Source of the DNA: Flavobacterium johnsoniae UW101 | GTDB lineage: Bacteria; Bacteroidota; Bacteroidia; Flavobacteriales; Flavobacteriaceae | Reading direction: 5' to 3' | Length of the DNA: 64,000 nt | NCBI RefSeq assembly: GCF_000016645.1 | Contig: NC_009441.1 | Location: 4,340,001-4,404,000 of the forward strand | Shown here: positions 33,642 through 43,363 of the stretch, one piece after another | How the letters are laid out: the number at the start of each line of letters is the position of its first letter | Numbering within the stretch: the first letter of the stretch is position 1 | The notes under the pieces: generated by a model | Seen by the model: only the letters and a program-made list of their open reading frames with translations | What the model was told of the DNA's origin: nothing | Database searches by the model: none | Program-made: the position numbers and the translations under genes

Positions 33642-34570
33642 TTCTTTTTTCCTTTACAGTATTCATCAATTTTATCTTTAGCATAATCGGCACCAAGTTC
33701 TAATGCTCTATTCCAATTTTCACAAGCTGCTCTTTTATCGTTTAAATTAAGTTTTGTATTTCCAAGATTAAAATATGCCTGCTGCTTATTTTCAAGTGAT
33801 GAATCATCAAACTGCAGTACTTTTTCATAATCTGCAATCGCACCTTGATAGTCTCCGTTTTCATCTTTTAATCCGCATCTATTTATTAAAGCACTTCCAA
33901 ATTTTGGAGCAATCTCTATAGCTTTGTCATAATCTTTAAGAGCAGATTTCCAAGTGTAAAGTTCATTCTTTACAATTGCTCTTGAATAATAAGCATTTGA
34001 ATCTTTCGAATCAATTGCAATTGCCAATGACCAATTAAATATTGAGCCACTTAAATCTCCATTGTTATAACAGTCAATACCTTTATCAAAATAGTACTCC
34101 GCTTTCGAATTGGCCAAGTCTGGAAAATTTGGGCTTCGCGGATCAAATAATCCTCCATAAGCATCAAGAGTTGAATCAAATTCATATCCTCTTTTGTACA
34201 TATCCAAACTCCAATACATTAAATTTTCTGCAGTCATTGGTATTTCATTTGTTTCTCCGTTTACTTCCCAAAGTGATCCGTATTTTTTAACTTCATGCAA
34301 TACATATGGATAATGGGAACTTAAGAATTCAGATAATCGGATTAGATTTTCCTTATCGTCAGAAATAAAAGTAAAATCCATTTTAGTTAGACAATTGTCT
34401 TTCAATCCACTGTCAGACATATTTTTAAATACGTCTTCAGCGGAAACCATCTCTTTACCAAATCCTTTTACAAAATCATCCCAAGTGATAAATTTATTTT
34501 CCATTTTACTTTGCCCTTGGGCTGCTAACGTTTTTAAAAATATTAATAAAATCAGAATTTGATTTTTCAT
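33638..34570 (-). CDS. Exported TPR protein
   Basis: About 310 aa from Met at 34570; an earlier in-frame start at 34660 would bury the signal peptide. N-terminal signal MKNQILILLIFLKTLAAQGQ, then at least three TPR units (DLANSKAEYYFDKGIDCYNN, AYYSRAIVKNELYTWKSALK, NLGNTKLNLNDKRAACENWN). Probably periplasmic scaffold; immunity or adaptor role by context. Confidence 0.7.
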   Translation of the reverse strand: MKNQILILLIFLKTLAAQGQSKMENKFITWDDFVKGFGKEMVSAEDVFKNMSDSGLKDNCLTKMDFTFISDDKENLIRLSEFLSSHYPYVLHEVKKYGSLWEVNGETNEIPMTAENLMYWSLDMYKRGYEFDSTLDAYGGLFDPRSPNFPDLANSKAEYYFDKGIDCYNNGDLSGSIFNWSLAIAIDSKDSNAYYSRAIVKNELYTWKSALKDYDKAIEIAPKFGSALINRCGLKDENGDYQGAIADYEKVLQFDDSSLENKQQAYFNLGNTKLNLNDKRAACENWNRALELGADYAKDKIDEYCKGKKK

Positions 34571-34571
34571 T

Positions 34572-35312
34572 TTAGGTATTTGTTTCTTTAATTTTGAAAT
34601 AGCACTTTTCACAAACAATTTTAAATTTGCCTTCTTCCCAGCATTTTTCTGACAAACCACCTTCTTTGATTCTCAATTTCTCACATTCGTTACACCAAGC
34701 CACAAAATCATCATCTTCATATTCGAATTCCATATCTTCAAATGTTTCAAATGATTCTTCGAATCCGTTTTTGCTTCCTTCTTTTAAATGCTGGCAGATA
34801 AATGCCCTTCTTCTTCTCTCATGATTTTCGCAATCAACATATTTGGTCTTTTCTCTTTCTGCTAAATCATTATCAATCAGTTCAGTTAATACAATGTGAA
34901 TTTTTAAGTGATCAACAACAGGCCTATACACGCCAATACCGCCTATTAAATTACAGCAGATAGAAGATAATTCCCATCCTATCTCATCATAAGATGGAAA
35001 TTCCCCATTAATTAGATTTTCATAGTTATTTGCAATTCCAAAACCTTTAATTTTTTCAATATCAACGACTACGTTTTTAGATGTATTTTCATTGTCCCAC
35101 GACCATTTCCAAGTTTTAGATGCTGTGGAATAAGTTCCAACTTGATAATATCTGAAATTAATAGTTTTATCAGGCTTAGATAGTGTTATAATGCCACTCG
35201 GCTGGTCATAGTTCCAACTTGTAAAAGAATTAATATCATACGCTTTATTTAAATCATCTTGCATTTTTTGTAATTCGCCAAAACAATCTGTTAAGAAATC
35301 TTCATATGCCAT
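34572..35312 (-). CDS. DUF6882-like protein with C-terminal zinc ribbon
   Basis: 246 aa. The first 150 residues (FRYYQVGTYSTASKTWKWSW ... VKGFGI-type stretch ... GGIGVYRP) match my memory of DUF6882, a family seen beside polymorphic toxins. The C-terminal part has CQHLKEG, WCNECEKLR and CEKCYFK, likely a zinc site. First gene of the element B immunity run; 2 nt from the TPR gene. Confidence 0.6.
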   Translation of the reverse strand: MAYEDFLTDCFGELQKMQDDLNKAYDINSFTSWNYDQPSGIITLSKPDKTINFRYYQVGTYSTASKTWKWSWDNENTSKNVVVDIEKIKGFGIANNYENLINGEFPSYDEIGWELSSICCNLIGGIGVYRPVVDHLKIHIVLTELIDNDLAEREKTKYVDCENHERRRRAFICQHLKEGSKNGFEESFETFEDMEFEYEDDDFVAWCNECEKLRIKEGGLSEKCWEEGKFKIVCEKCYFKIKETNT

Positions 35313-35449
35313 ATCTAATGTTTTTATAGTAATCCTAGCTGTAAATGTATAAGCAAATCACAAACTCTGATTAAAATGCTAAGTGTTATTTTTGTACGAA
35401 TATAAAAACAATTTCTTCTCTTCAAAGTGAAAAAAGCAAATAAAAAAAA

Positions 35450-35575
35450 GCAAAGCAAGGTATTGGACACAGCCAGAGAAGTGCGCATAACATTTTTCTT
35501 CGTTCCTCAAAAAATGCCCTTCGGGACTTATAGCACTTCAACTGTCTGAAAGTCCAATTGAAGACTGCTTTCTTT
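35450..35575 (+). other. Conserved inverted-repeat region upstream of oriT (element B)
   Basis: Same architecture as 4191-4315 with few differences; the outer arm is shortened (AGTCCAAT in place of TGTCCAAT) while the GAAGTGC/GCACTTC stem is kept. The gap 35313-35831 contains only this and the oriT palindrome. Confidence 0.5.
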
Positions 35576-35724
35576 TTTTCCTTTTTCTTTTTTTAAGTAT
35601 TTATCTATTGTAACAGCCTACGGCCATCATGACCATATTTTGCGCATGATAAATTGAAAAATTCTCTTTAATTTAGTTGCTGACTTTTAAAAATCTCCAA
35701 AGATTGCCACGTTCCTGCAATCAG

Positions 35725-35759
35725 CAAGATGAACGGTTGTTTAACAACCGCCTATCTTG
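35725..35759 (+). other. oriT: Candidate oriT palindrome (element B)
   Basis: CAAGAT ... CGGTTGTTTAACAACCG ... ATCTTG; the loop base change C to T is matched by G to A, so the inner stem is extended and not broken relative to 4465-4499. About 75 bp before mobC. Confidence 0.65.
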
Positions 35760-35831
35760 CCACCCATTGCCTCGGAACTCGGCGGTGGAGAAACTTAAAA
35801 GATAAGAGTTTGATAACAATGAAAATGAAAG

Positions 35832-36224
35832 ATGATGAAAAGAGAAAAATCAAACAGAACACGAATCGTGGGACTGCGATTCACTCCATTGGAGTATGCC
35901 GAACTGGAAAAAAGATTCAGAGCAAGCACCTGCCGAAAATTAAGTGACCACATCAGAAGCCACTTATTCAACAAACCAATTGTAGCCACTTACAGAAACC
36001 AGTCGTTAGACGAACTGATGGAAGAGACAGCTTTACTTACTTCCGAATTAAGGGCAATAGGCAATAATATCAATCAGATTGCCAGAAAAATAAACACGCT
36101 CAAAACAGTTCCCGAATTCAAAGGACATCTTTATCTGTTCGAAATCCAAAGAGAAAGGCTTTTTGATAAAATGGAGGAGGTTTCAGTCCACACCCACAAA
36201 ATCGCAGAAAAATGGTTGCAGTGA
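35832..36224 (+). CDS. mobC: MobC relaxosome protein (element B)
   Basis: 130 aa; RHH N-terminus (RIVGLRFTPLEYAELEKRF) and LRAIGNNINQIARKIN core. Overlaps mobA by 13 nt. Diverged from the element A MobC mostly in the first 45 residues, which contact DNA, so the two may prefer slightly different oriT sequences. Confidence 0.9.
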   Translation: MMKREKSNRTRIVGLRFTPLEYAELEKRFRASTCRKLSDHIRSHLFNKPIVATYRNQSLDELMEETALLTSELRAIGNNINQIARKINTLKTVPEFKGHLYLFEIQRERLFDKMEEVSVHTHKIAEKWLQ

Positions 36225-37456
36225 TAAAAACAAGCTCGTCCATAAGAGGTATTCTGAATTACAACGAAAATAAAGTTGAGATCGGAAAGGCTGAATGTAT
36301 AAGTGCTGTGAATTATCCATTGAAATTGGAAAAACTGAATTTCACTTCAAAATTAAACCGCTTCTTGAAACTGGCAGAACTCAATACAAATGCGAAGCGA
36401 AACACAGTGCACATCTCGCTCAACTTTGATCCATCGGAGAATCATTCGAAAGAAAAACTGGCTGAAATTGCAGACACCTATATGGAAAAACTGGGATTCG
36501 GCAGACAGCCTTATCTAGTATACCAGCATCATGATGCAGGGCATCCGCACTGCCATATAGTGACAAACAACATTCAGAGAGACGGAAAAAGAATCGATCT
36601 GCATTTACTGGGAATCAGAAAATCAGAACCTGCCCGAAAAGAAATTGAAGAAATGTTCGGGCTTGTAAAAGCCGAAGGAAGAAAACAGAAAGAACAATTT
36701 TCATTAAATCCGATAGATGTCGGCAGAGTCCAATACGGAAAAGCAGAGTCCAGAAAGGCAATCAATTCAGTTTTAAATCAGGTATTGTTTGACTATAAAT
36801 ATTCAAGCCTGCCTGAACTCAACGCGGTTTTAAACCTCTACTATGTTCATGCAGACAGAGGAAGCGAGGAATCTAGAGTTTTTAAAAATAATGGATTGCT
36901 TTACAAGATACTTGACCAAAATTCAAAACCGATAGGCGTGCCCATAAAAGCCAGTGAATTCTACAGCAGACCTACCTTAAAATTTCTGGAGGAAAAATTC
37001 AAGGTAAACGAAACAAAGAAGGAATATTGCAAAAATCATGTCAGAAATGCTTTGAGACAGGCTTTTTATGATGAAAGAATGACTTCCGTAGAGAGATTAT
37101 CCGAAAGGCTCAAAGATGAAGCGATTCATACTATTTTAAGAAAAAGCAGTGAGGGAAATCTTTATGGAATTACTTTTATCGACTTTAAAGCACAGACCGT
37201 TGTCAATGAAAGCAGTCTGAGTAAAGAATTCAGTGCAAAAGGAATACAGGAAAGCTGTGCAATGAACATTCTTGCACTTGAAAGGAAATACCAAAAGTCC
37301 AATTCAACCGATTCAGAAATCTTTCAAAATCTCGAATCGCAAGAGTTTGTAAAAGAAAATCTGGTTGCTATACTGCTCCGTGGGGAAAAGATAAATGACT
37401 ATGTTTCGAAAAAATTTAAACAGAAGAAGAAAAGAAGTCTTTATAAAGGGATTTAA
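36212..37456 (+). CDS. mobA: MobA relaxase (element B)
   Basis: 414 aa, same length as the element A relaxase. Motif HHDAGHPHCHIVTNN (about 106-120) and Tyr17 in LNYNENK. Divergence is mainly in the C-terminal 150 residues. Followed by a clean terminator at 37462-37487. Confidence 0.92.
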   Translation: MVAVIKTSSSIRGILNYNENKVEIGKAECISAVNYPLKLEKLNFTSKLNRFLKLAELNTNAKRNTVHISLNFDPSENHSKEKLAEIADTYMEKLGFGRQPYLVYQHHDAGHPHCHIVTNNIQRDGKRIDLHLLGIRKSEPARKEIEEMFGLVKAEGRKQKEQFSLNPIDVGRVQYGKAESRKAINSVLNQVLFDYKYSSLPELNAVLNLYYVHADRGSEESRVFKNNGLLYKILDQNSKPIGVPIKASEFYSRPTLKFLEEKFKVNETKKEYCKNHVRNALRQAFYDERMTSVERLSERLKDEAIHTILRKSSEGNLYGITFIDFKAQTVVNESSLSKEFSAKGIQESCAMNILALERKYQKSNSTDSEIFQNLESQEFVKENLVAILLRGEKINDYVSKKFKQKKKRSLYKGI

Positions 37457-37461
37457 AATAA

Positions 37462-37487
37462 TTAAGGGTGTAAAATTACACCCTTAA
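37462..37487. terminator. Terminator after mobA (element B)
   Basis: Perfect 12-bp stem TTAAGGGTGTAA/TTACACCCTTAA with AA loop, immediately after the mobA stop. Confidence 0.8.
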
Positions 37488-37530
37488 CTTTGTCTCCTAT
37501 TTTCGTTAGTACATCCATACTATAGATAAA

Positions 37531-38226
37531 CTATTTTAGTAAAGTTTTTTTTCCTTCTATATACCAAGTACTGAGATAAGATAGTTTGTTATTTACAATA
37601 CTAATTACAAAATCTTCTATTGTGTGGTTGAATAAACCTACACCTTTGATCTTATATTCAATATCATCAATATAGAAAACAGGAAGATTATTCAATGATG
37701 GAAAAAAACCTGCATTAGGACATTTATTATTGAACTCATTTTTTAATCGATAATGTTTTATTGCTTTAATAATTGTAAGATATCGAGGAGGAAATAATAG
37801 CCAATATGCTTCAATTTGAAATTCTGAATATTTTTTTTGTCTTTCAAAATAAACTTTAAGTGTTTGAGGAGATTGCTGAAGTTCAATGGCAATTTTTCGA
37901 CCATCTAATTCCACATAAACATCCGCAATCCATCCATTCCCAATTTGCTCTTCAATTGCTCTAAAACCTAATTTAGAAAATTCCTCCACTATAATCTTTT
38001 TTGATGTCTTATGCCAGATAGTCTCTGGCGCAGTAGTACATTCAATGGATTGATGTGCAAAAAATCTATTGTATTTAATACTCGTTTTAGGAACGGCATT
38101 AGCTCCACAGCATATCATTTTCAAATCGCCAATCTTGTAATCTTTTTTTAATTGATCCCAAGATTTTTCTTCAAACAAATTTGAATCAAGTAATTCTCCA
38201 TCAACAGTAACAGCATATTCAGACAT
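37531..38226 (-). CDS. CoiA-like nuclease
   Basis: 231 aa. WIADVYVELDGRKIAIELQQ followed by VYFERQKKYSE is the competence protein CoiA-like PD-(D/E)XK signature (D-V ... E-x-Q-x-S ... R ... Y). An N-terminal zinc-ribbon-like part (MICCGANAVPK ... FFAH) also occurs in CoiA-like proteins. Single gene facing mobA; could be a stand-alone nuclease effector. Confidence 0.75.
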   Translation of the reverse strand: MSEYAVTVDGELLDSNLFEEKSWDQLKKDYKIGDLKMICCGANAVPKTSIKYNRFFAHQSIECTTAPETIWHKTSKKIIVEEFSKLGFRAIEEQIGNGWIADVYVELDGRKIAIELQQSPQTLKVYFERQKKYSEFQIEAYWLLFPPRYLTIIKAIKHYRLKNEFNNKCPNAGFFPSLNNLPVFYIDDIEYKIKGVGLFNHTIEDFVISIVNNKLSYLSTWYIEGKKTLLK

Positions 38227-38410
38227 ATTATAATTATTTAAAATTCATTGATTAAAATTACTAATAACGTTTTATTTAAACAGTTCTAGTCAAATTAGTC
38301 TGATCAGTCATCGTTGTAAATATCACTAAAAGTAAGAGGAATTTATAGAAATTAAAATCACATAAAAAACAATAATTCGCACAAACTACGTACATTACTT
38401 TTAAAAAAGA

Positions 38411-40195
38411 TTATTTTTGCCAAAGACCAATAACCTTTTGAATTTCAGCATCAATCCAAGGATCTTTCCAAATTTCAAAATATTTAATATCAGAAGATTT
38501 TGGTTCTGGTTCACATCGATTTATCTTTACTAATGAAGGCAAAGCAATTGCTTCTCCTATAATTAGAGCCTCTCCAGATTGAAGAGTTGATAAAGAGTCT
38601 GTTAAATTCCCTAAAGTATCGGGTAATAATTTTTTTACATAATTTTGATCTTCTGGATTAGTCAACCTCATCGTTACAAAATTATTACATTGAGAAAAAA
38701 TTGTATCTGAAATTTCAGAAGGTCTTTGGCTTACAATCGATAATGTAACTCCATATTTTCTACCTTCCTTAGCAATTCGTTCAATCGCATTTTTAGAGGC
38801 TCTAAATTTTACCAAGTCAGATTTTGGAACATACTTATGTGCCTCTTCATATACTAATAACAAAGGCACTTCACAATCATCTTCATGACTAGCAAGTTTA
38901 GTGGAATGATAACCAAATTCAAAGAGCATTCTAGAAATCAGTGAGACAGTTATACTAAGCACTTCAAAAGGTATACCTCCTAAATCAATTATTGTAATAT
39001 TTGATTTTTCTTTGTTGATTACGCCTTCTTCATTTTGTACCTTACAAGGATAACCAATGAATTGCTTGATAGTATCTATAAAAGTTATTTTTTTTGAAGC
39101 ATCACCTAATAAAAAATCTAAACGTTTATCATTTAATTTAATTTCTAATCTATTTATAAAATTAATAAATCTGGCATTTTGTGTGCCAGTAGTTGCTCCG
39201 TCAACCGGTTTTAATATTCCTGAAAATAAATTATGATTTGTCTCTTCATTAAATATAAATTTTTCACCTTTTAAGTCAAACCATTCTATAGTATTTGATT
39301 TTTGTTTTTGCTCATTATTCCTGTTTTTAAAATATATTAAGATCTCATTTAAATCAAAAAAAGATGGAGAATCATAATTTAATTTTGCTTTCAATTTTGG
39401 ATCTAATGTGCTTTTTAATTTCTTATTTGATGTAATAGCCTCTTGAAATGCACTTCTTTGATTATGATCATTAGCCTCGGTTTCGATAAACAATTCTTCC
39501 AATTCTTCACTATTTAAAAGCCAGTATGGCAATACTAGGTTCTGTATATCAATATAGTTTGCTTGTGGAAAAGCTGTTTTATATTCACCGTGAATATCAA
39601 AAATTACAATATGAGAATTGTTTAAACCTTCATAGCTTCCTTTTTTGGCAATTAAAGCCTCCTGTAGTATTTTAGCAACAGTGTGAGATTTTCCTGAACC
39701 GGTCGAGCCAACAATTGCAAAATGTTTATTAAAAAATTTATTGCCACTAACTGGTACATCAATCTCTACATTTTGAACTAATTTAGAAAAACAAAATTTA
39801 TCATTCTCTACTAATTTTCCTGAATATATATTATTCAATTCTTTCTCATTTAACAATTCAATACCGTTATTTGGAGGAAGGGGTATACCATGACCGCCTC
39901 TTTCAAATAAATCTGAATCATTAAATTTAGTCATTGTACCAGTTAATTTAACCTCAAGAACAAAAGATGGTCCATTTGATATTGTTTCCTCAATTCCATC
40001 TCCTTTCGAAATATTATTATCTTTTATATTATAATTTTCAATTACACCAACCACATACTTATTTTCAATATTTTTGTATGGGATCTTTATATAGCTTCCA
40101 ATATTAAATTGATTTTCAAATAAAGAAGGATCTATTACTTCAATTTTTATAAAACTTGAGGAAACACTTACTATTTTAAAATTATCTGAAGTCAT
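38411..40195 (-). CDS. herA: HerA-type hexameric ATPase/translocase
   Basis: 594 aa. N-terminal HAS-barrel (about 20-85), Walker A GSTGSGKS (163-170), IFDIHGEY, TIIDLGGIPFEVL, Walker B LLLVYEEAHKY, and the C-terminal arginine region GRKYGVTLSIVSQRPSEI. Full HerA/FtsK motif set. Three nt separate it from the nuclease gene upstream (40199). The pair matches the HerA plus DUF4297 nuclease layout known to defend against phages. Confidence 0.9.
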   Translation of the reverse strand: MTSDNFKIVSVSSSFIKIEVIDPSLFENQFNIGSYIKIPYKNIENKYVVGVIENYNIKDNNISKGDGIEETISNGPSFVLEVKLTGTMTKFNDSDLFERGGHGIPLPPNNGIELLNEKELNNIYSGKLVENDKFCFSKLVQNVEIDVPVSGNKFFNKHFAIVGSTGSGKSHTVAKILQEALIAKKGSYEGLNNSHIVIFDIHGEYKTAFPQANYIDIQNLVLPYWLLNSEELEELFIETEANDHNQRSAFQEAITSNKKLKSTLDPKLKAKLNYDSPSFFDLNEILIYFKNRNNEQKQKSNTIEWFDLKGEKFIFNEETNHNLFSGILKPVDGATTGTQNARFINFINRLEIKLNDKRLDFLLGDASKKITFIDTIKQFIGYPCKVQNEEGVINKEKSNITIIDLGGIPFEVLSITVSLISRMLFEFGYHSTKLASHEDDCEVPLLLVYEEAHKYVPKSDLVKFRASKNAIERIAKEGRKYGVTLSIVSQRPSEISDTIFSQCNNFVTMRLTNPEDQNYVKKLLPDTLGNLTDSLSTLQSGEALIIGEAIALPSLVKINRCEPEPKSSDIKYFEIWKDPWIDAEIQKVIGLWQK

Positions 40196-40198
40196 GAT

Positions 40199-41395
40199 TT
40201 AAGTATTAAAAAGTTTTTGAACTTGTTTTGTATCTATTTGATCTATTTTTATGAAAGATTTCTCTTCTAATTTATTATTCAAATCTTCCATGAAATAATA
40301 AACTCTTCTTGGATTTATTTCGTTATTATAGTTTTTATCGAATGTATTTTTCGAAATAATTCTGAGTTTAAATGATGACTTTGCTAAACTTTCTGTTGCT
40401 TTACCACCAGATGTTTTCCTATTTATAATAGGCTTCTGAAAAAACAATTCAGAATTGAACAGAATCGATTCATATCCATCATTAAAAAAAAGATTGCTTC
40501 TTGACATCTCCTTTTTTACTTCAAATATCTCCTTATCATTTACAATAAAGGTTAAAGGCTTTATATCATAAGTTGCTTTATCATAATATTTGTCAATTAA
40601 ATTAACTATTAATTGACCAATTGTTAATTCACTAGATTGCACCACATTACCGATAAAAATAAAATTCTCTTGGTTCTTTACAGGTTTTATAAAGTTAGTT
40701 TTTAAAAATTTTAGATATTCTACTTCTCCTTTATAGTCAATAAACGAAGATGTAAAAACTAAATTTCTACCATCTTTAATATAATTTATTATATCCTTTT
40801 GTGTGCAACTTCTATTTGTTGGATCTGTTTTATTTACAACCAGTTTTCTAAAATAATCTGTGATTGAAGAATAATAGAAAATTGCTTCATCATCAGATTT
40901 GCAAAAACCTAAATTTCTTATTTTTGATATCACCTCCTCAAATTGTATTTGAAAATTTGGAGCAAAAATTAAATTAAATTTTTTTATGAAATTCTTTTTA
41001 TCAGCTAAATTATATGAATCGATTTTTAGTTTAAGAGCTTTCAGCTTTTTTGAAGAATTACTTTTTAATGTGACTTGCAGTATCTCTTCAAGTTCAACTA
41101 ATGTGATTTTTTTTTTTTGCTCAGATTTATCTTTAAAAAAACAAAATAGATTATAATTAATTTGGTCATTTTTTTTAAACTCATCAATTAATTGAACTAT
41201 AGGCTCTCTTATTTTATTTGGAGTATAATCTTGAGTTTCTTTATATTTAATTTGCATCACATAATCAGAACTATTAATATCTTGAATCTGCTCAATACTA
41301 ATTTTTTTATTTTCATTATTCGTATTAAGTATTTCTAGAATTGTTTTATCTATTTGGAATTCAAAACCTTTTATTGCATAATATCCGCCGTCCAT
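40199..41395 (-). CDS. DUF4297-like nuclease partner of HerA
   Basis: 398 aa. N-terminal GGYYAIKGFEFQ (3-14) then IEQIQDINSSDYVMQIKYK (Asp39, Gln48-x-Lys50) fits the DUF4297/Cap4-type PD-(D/E)XK nuclease (G-F-x-Y/F-Q ... E/D ... Q-x-K). The remaining helical part may bind HerA. First gene of the operon. Expected to degrade DNA on activation in complex with HerA. Confidence 0.78.
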   Translation of the reverse strand: MDGGYYAIKGFEFQIDKTILEILNTNNENKKISIEQIQDINSSDYVMQIKYKETQDYTPNKIREPIVQLIDEFKKNDQINYNLFCFFKDKSEQKKKITLVELEEILQVTLKSNSSKKLKALKLKIDSYNLADKKNFIKKFNLIFAPNFQIQFEEVISKIRNLGFCKSDDEAIFYYSSITDYFRKLVVNKTDPTNRSCTQKDIINYIKDGRNLVFTSSFIDYKGEVEYLKFLKTNFIKPVKNQENFIFIGNVVQSSELTIGQLIVNLIDKYYDKATYDIKPLTFIVNDKEIFEVKKEMSRSNLFFNDGYESILFNSELFFQKPIINRKTSGGKATESLAKSSFKLRIISKNTFDKNYNNEINPRRVYYFMEDLNNKLEEKSFIKIDQIDTKQVQKLFNT

Positions 41396-41472
41396 AATTT
41401 ATGAGTATTTAAAGTATATTACAAATTTAAGTCTACTGAAAAAGTTGTCTATTGTATATAATTCTAATTTAA

Positions 41473-41928
41473 TTACATCAAATTATCTGCTTTTTCCATA
41501 ATTTCATATAATAAATTATAGGCTGGCTTGAAACATGAAGATAACTTTGCTTTCGACAATCCTTTACTATCTTTGTCATATTTATCCAAATAAAATCTAT
41601 GCATCAATTCATTGCGTACAGAATTAAAGCTAATTAAGATATCATATTGATTCCGATTAATTAGATTACTAACAAATAAAACGTGAGCTAGCATTATATA
41701 TGAAATCTTGTCATTTACATCCCATGTATCAGAAATTGATGTCTTACAAATAGTTATGGCATGCAAATGAAATAATGATTTCATTTGCCCTTCGATAAAC
41801 CCATGTAAAACTGCAACTGCCTCAAAATAATAACCTTCTTCATAAGCTTTAAAAGCATGATCAGAAGGATAACCTTTTAAAGATATAATATTATTTTTAT
41901 TAGTTTTATGCATCGCTTTTTCGTTCAT
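41473..41928 (-). CDS. HEPN-like protein with RNELMH motif
   Basis: 151 aa from the ATG at 41928; a GTG directly before it (41931) is possible. All-helical, with SFNSVRNELMHRFYL near residue 110: the R-x4-H motif of HEPN RNases. VLHGFIEGQMKSLFHLHA resembles the first HEPN helix pair. Upstream of the HerA operon on the same strand with a 78-nt gap, so possibly an added RNase arm; not certain to be co-transcribed. Confidence 0.65.
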   Translation of the reverse strand: MNEKAMHKTNKNNIISLKGYPSDHAFKAYEEGYYFEAVAVLHGFIEGQMKSLFHLHAITICKTSISDTWDVNDKISYIMLAHVLFVSNLINRNQYDILISFNSVRNELMHRFYLDKYDKDSKGLSKAKLSSCFKPAYNLLYEIMEKADNLM

Positions 41929-41930
41929 CA

Positions 41931-42140
41931 CTAGTATTTAAGTATTATTATTTTAAGGTATTTATTTTTATCATTAGACGAAAGAGGTTTTCCTTCATTG
42001 AAAATAAATATTAAACCTCGGATATTTTGATCAATTGGCAACAAGTATAAATACTTATTTTTAACAAGACGCTGACTTCTAACTTTATTCATCAATACAA
42101 CACTAATACAAACTTGTTTATTACACACATATTGAGACAA
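41931..42140 (-). CDS. Small basic hypothetical protein
   Basis: 69 aa, basic N-terminal half (KVRSQRLVKNKYLYLL) and a short hydrophobic strand, no family. Its TAG overlaps the start codons of the HEPN gene, a coupling pattern that favours a real gene. Could also be chance. Confidence 0.35.
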   Translation of the reverse strand: MSQYVCNKQVCISVVLMNKVRSQRLVKNKYLYLLPIDQNIRGLIFIFNEGKPLSSNDKNKYLKIIILKY

Positions 42141-42340
42141 GCCATTATAAAATAATTTTGCCTTCTAATAGAAGAAATATTTTATCCAATTTCTTAGCCT
42201 TTTTAAGACAATTTAAATCATTCTGTCATCATTGAAATTCTTTTAGCACATAAAATTGGTTGTATAAACAGCTTTTAAAATATCTGAAATTTCAACAATA
42301 AAATAATTAGGCTCTGTATTTTAAAAGCATGGTCTAATAA

Positions 42341-43132
42341 TTATTCAACTACAGAGATGTCATAAAAAAATTCCTTTTTACAGGAGCATTCTTCTATCAA
42401 ACCTTCTTCATAAAAGTTAACAAATGTTTTTACTGCTTGCAGTACTTCAAAATATTTAAAATTAATTAGTTTACGGTAAACTATTTTATAGGCTGAATTT
42501 ACATCACCTGCAGGCTTTAAATGGATAAGTTCATTTCGTATTTCTATTAATTGTCTCAGATAATTACTTTCCTTTCTCTTAACTTTTTTTCCTTTTAATA
42601 AAGGTAAGGCAGTATTAATTTTATGAGATATTGAAGGTTGAAATTCATTACCATTTGCATCTAAGAATTCGAAATCTGTTGGTATTAATCTATTAGCAAA
42701 ACTTTCTACAGTAGCTTGAAGATTTATTATCATATTTACAGAAACTTGGAAAAAATTTGCAAAATCACTTGGGTTTGTATTCTCTAGAGCTGATCCCTTT
42801 ACTTTAGGCGAACCAGAAATTAGTTGATTTCTCTTAGACACTAATAACCTATGACACATAACGGCGTTAGAATAGAAAATAGTGGCAGGATTTATTTCCT
42901 GAACCATATATTTTTCATTGTTATATAGAAAATCAAATCCAAAAACAATGTTATCTTCAAACATTAAAATAACAGAACCATCGTTTAGTTCATTAGATTT
43001 TTGATATTTTTTAGCTCGCATTTTACTTTCTTCAGGAACTGTAATTTTGTTTAATTCACTTGGGTGGAAGTCTATTTTTTGTTTGATAGTGGGCTTGAAT
43101 TTTATGTGTGGTAATTTAATTGATTGATCCAT
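42341..43132 (-). CDS. HEPN-like (Cthe_2314-type) protein
   Basis: 263 aa. Helical C-terminal half with RQLIEIRNELIHLKPAGD (R-x4-H) and NMIINLQATVESFANRLIP, typical of HEPN proteins of the Cthe_2314/DUF4145 class. N-terminal 80 residues are beta-rich. Preceded by activator-type site 3 (43320-43363), the same motif that precedes the Gabija-type and kinase operons. Confidence 0.65.
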   Translation of the reverse strand: MDQSIKLPHIKFKPTIKQKIDFHPSELNKITVPEESKMRAKKYQKSNELNDGSVILMFEDNIVFGFDFLYNNEKYMVQEINPATIFYSNAVMCHRLLVSKRNQLISGSPKVKGSALENTNPSDFANFFQVSVNMIINLQATVESFANRLIPTDFEFLDANGNEFQPSISHKINTALPLLKGKKVKRKESNYLRQLIEIRNELIHLKPAGDVNSAYKIVYRKLINFKYFEVLQAVKTFVNFYEEGLIEECSCKKEFFYDISVVE

Positions 43133-43319
43133 ATTAATTTTTTTTTTTTAATTCTTTAATTTAAATAATTGAAGTTATTGTCCGAATTACTCAATACATA
43201 ATTTAGACGTAATTATTATTCTTAACATCCATTTCTATATTATTAATCCAAAGGTCTTTACATAGTACGCAGTTATTTTGCGTAGTGAACTAAATAATTA
43301 ACCTCCTGCGATTTCATAT

Positions 43320-43363
43320 CAAATATTAATGTTTATTATGAGAAGGATTTACGGAAAACCATA
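43320..43363 (-). promoter_or_regulatory. Palindromic activator-type site 3 plus TTTG box
   Basis: TACGGAAAACCATA (43350-43363; last arm relaxed) and, on the minus strand after 26 nt, TTTG (43323-43320), the same distance as in sites 2 and 4. The TA of the -7 box is displaced by one base. Faces the HEPN gene at 43132; the intervening leader has an ACGCA/TGCGT inverted repeat (about 43267-43284). Confidence 0.5.
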
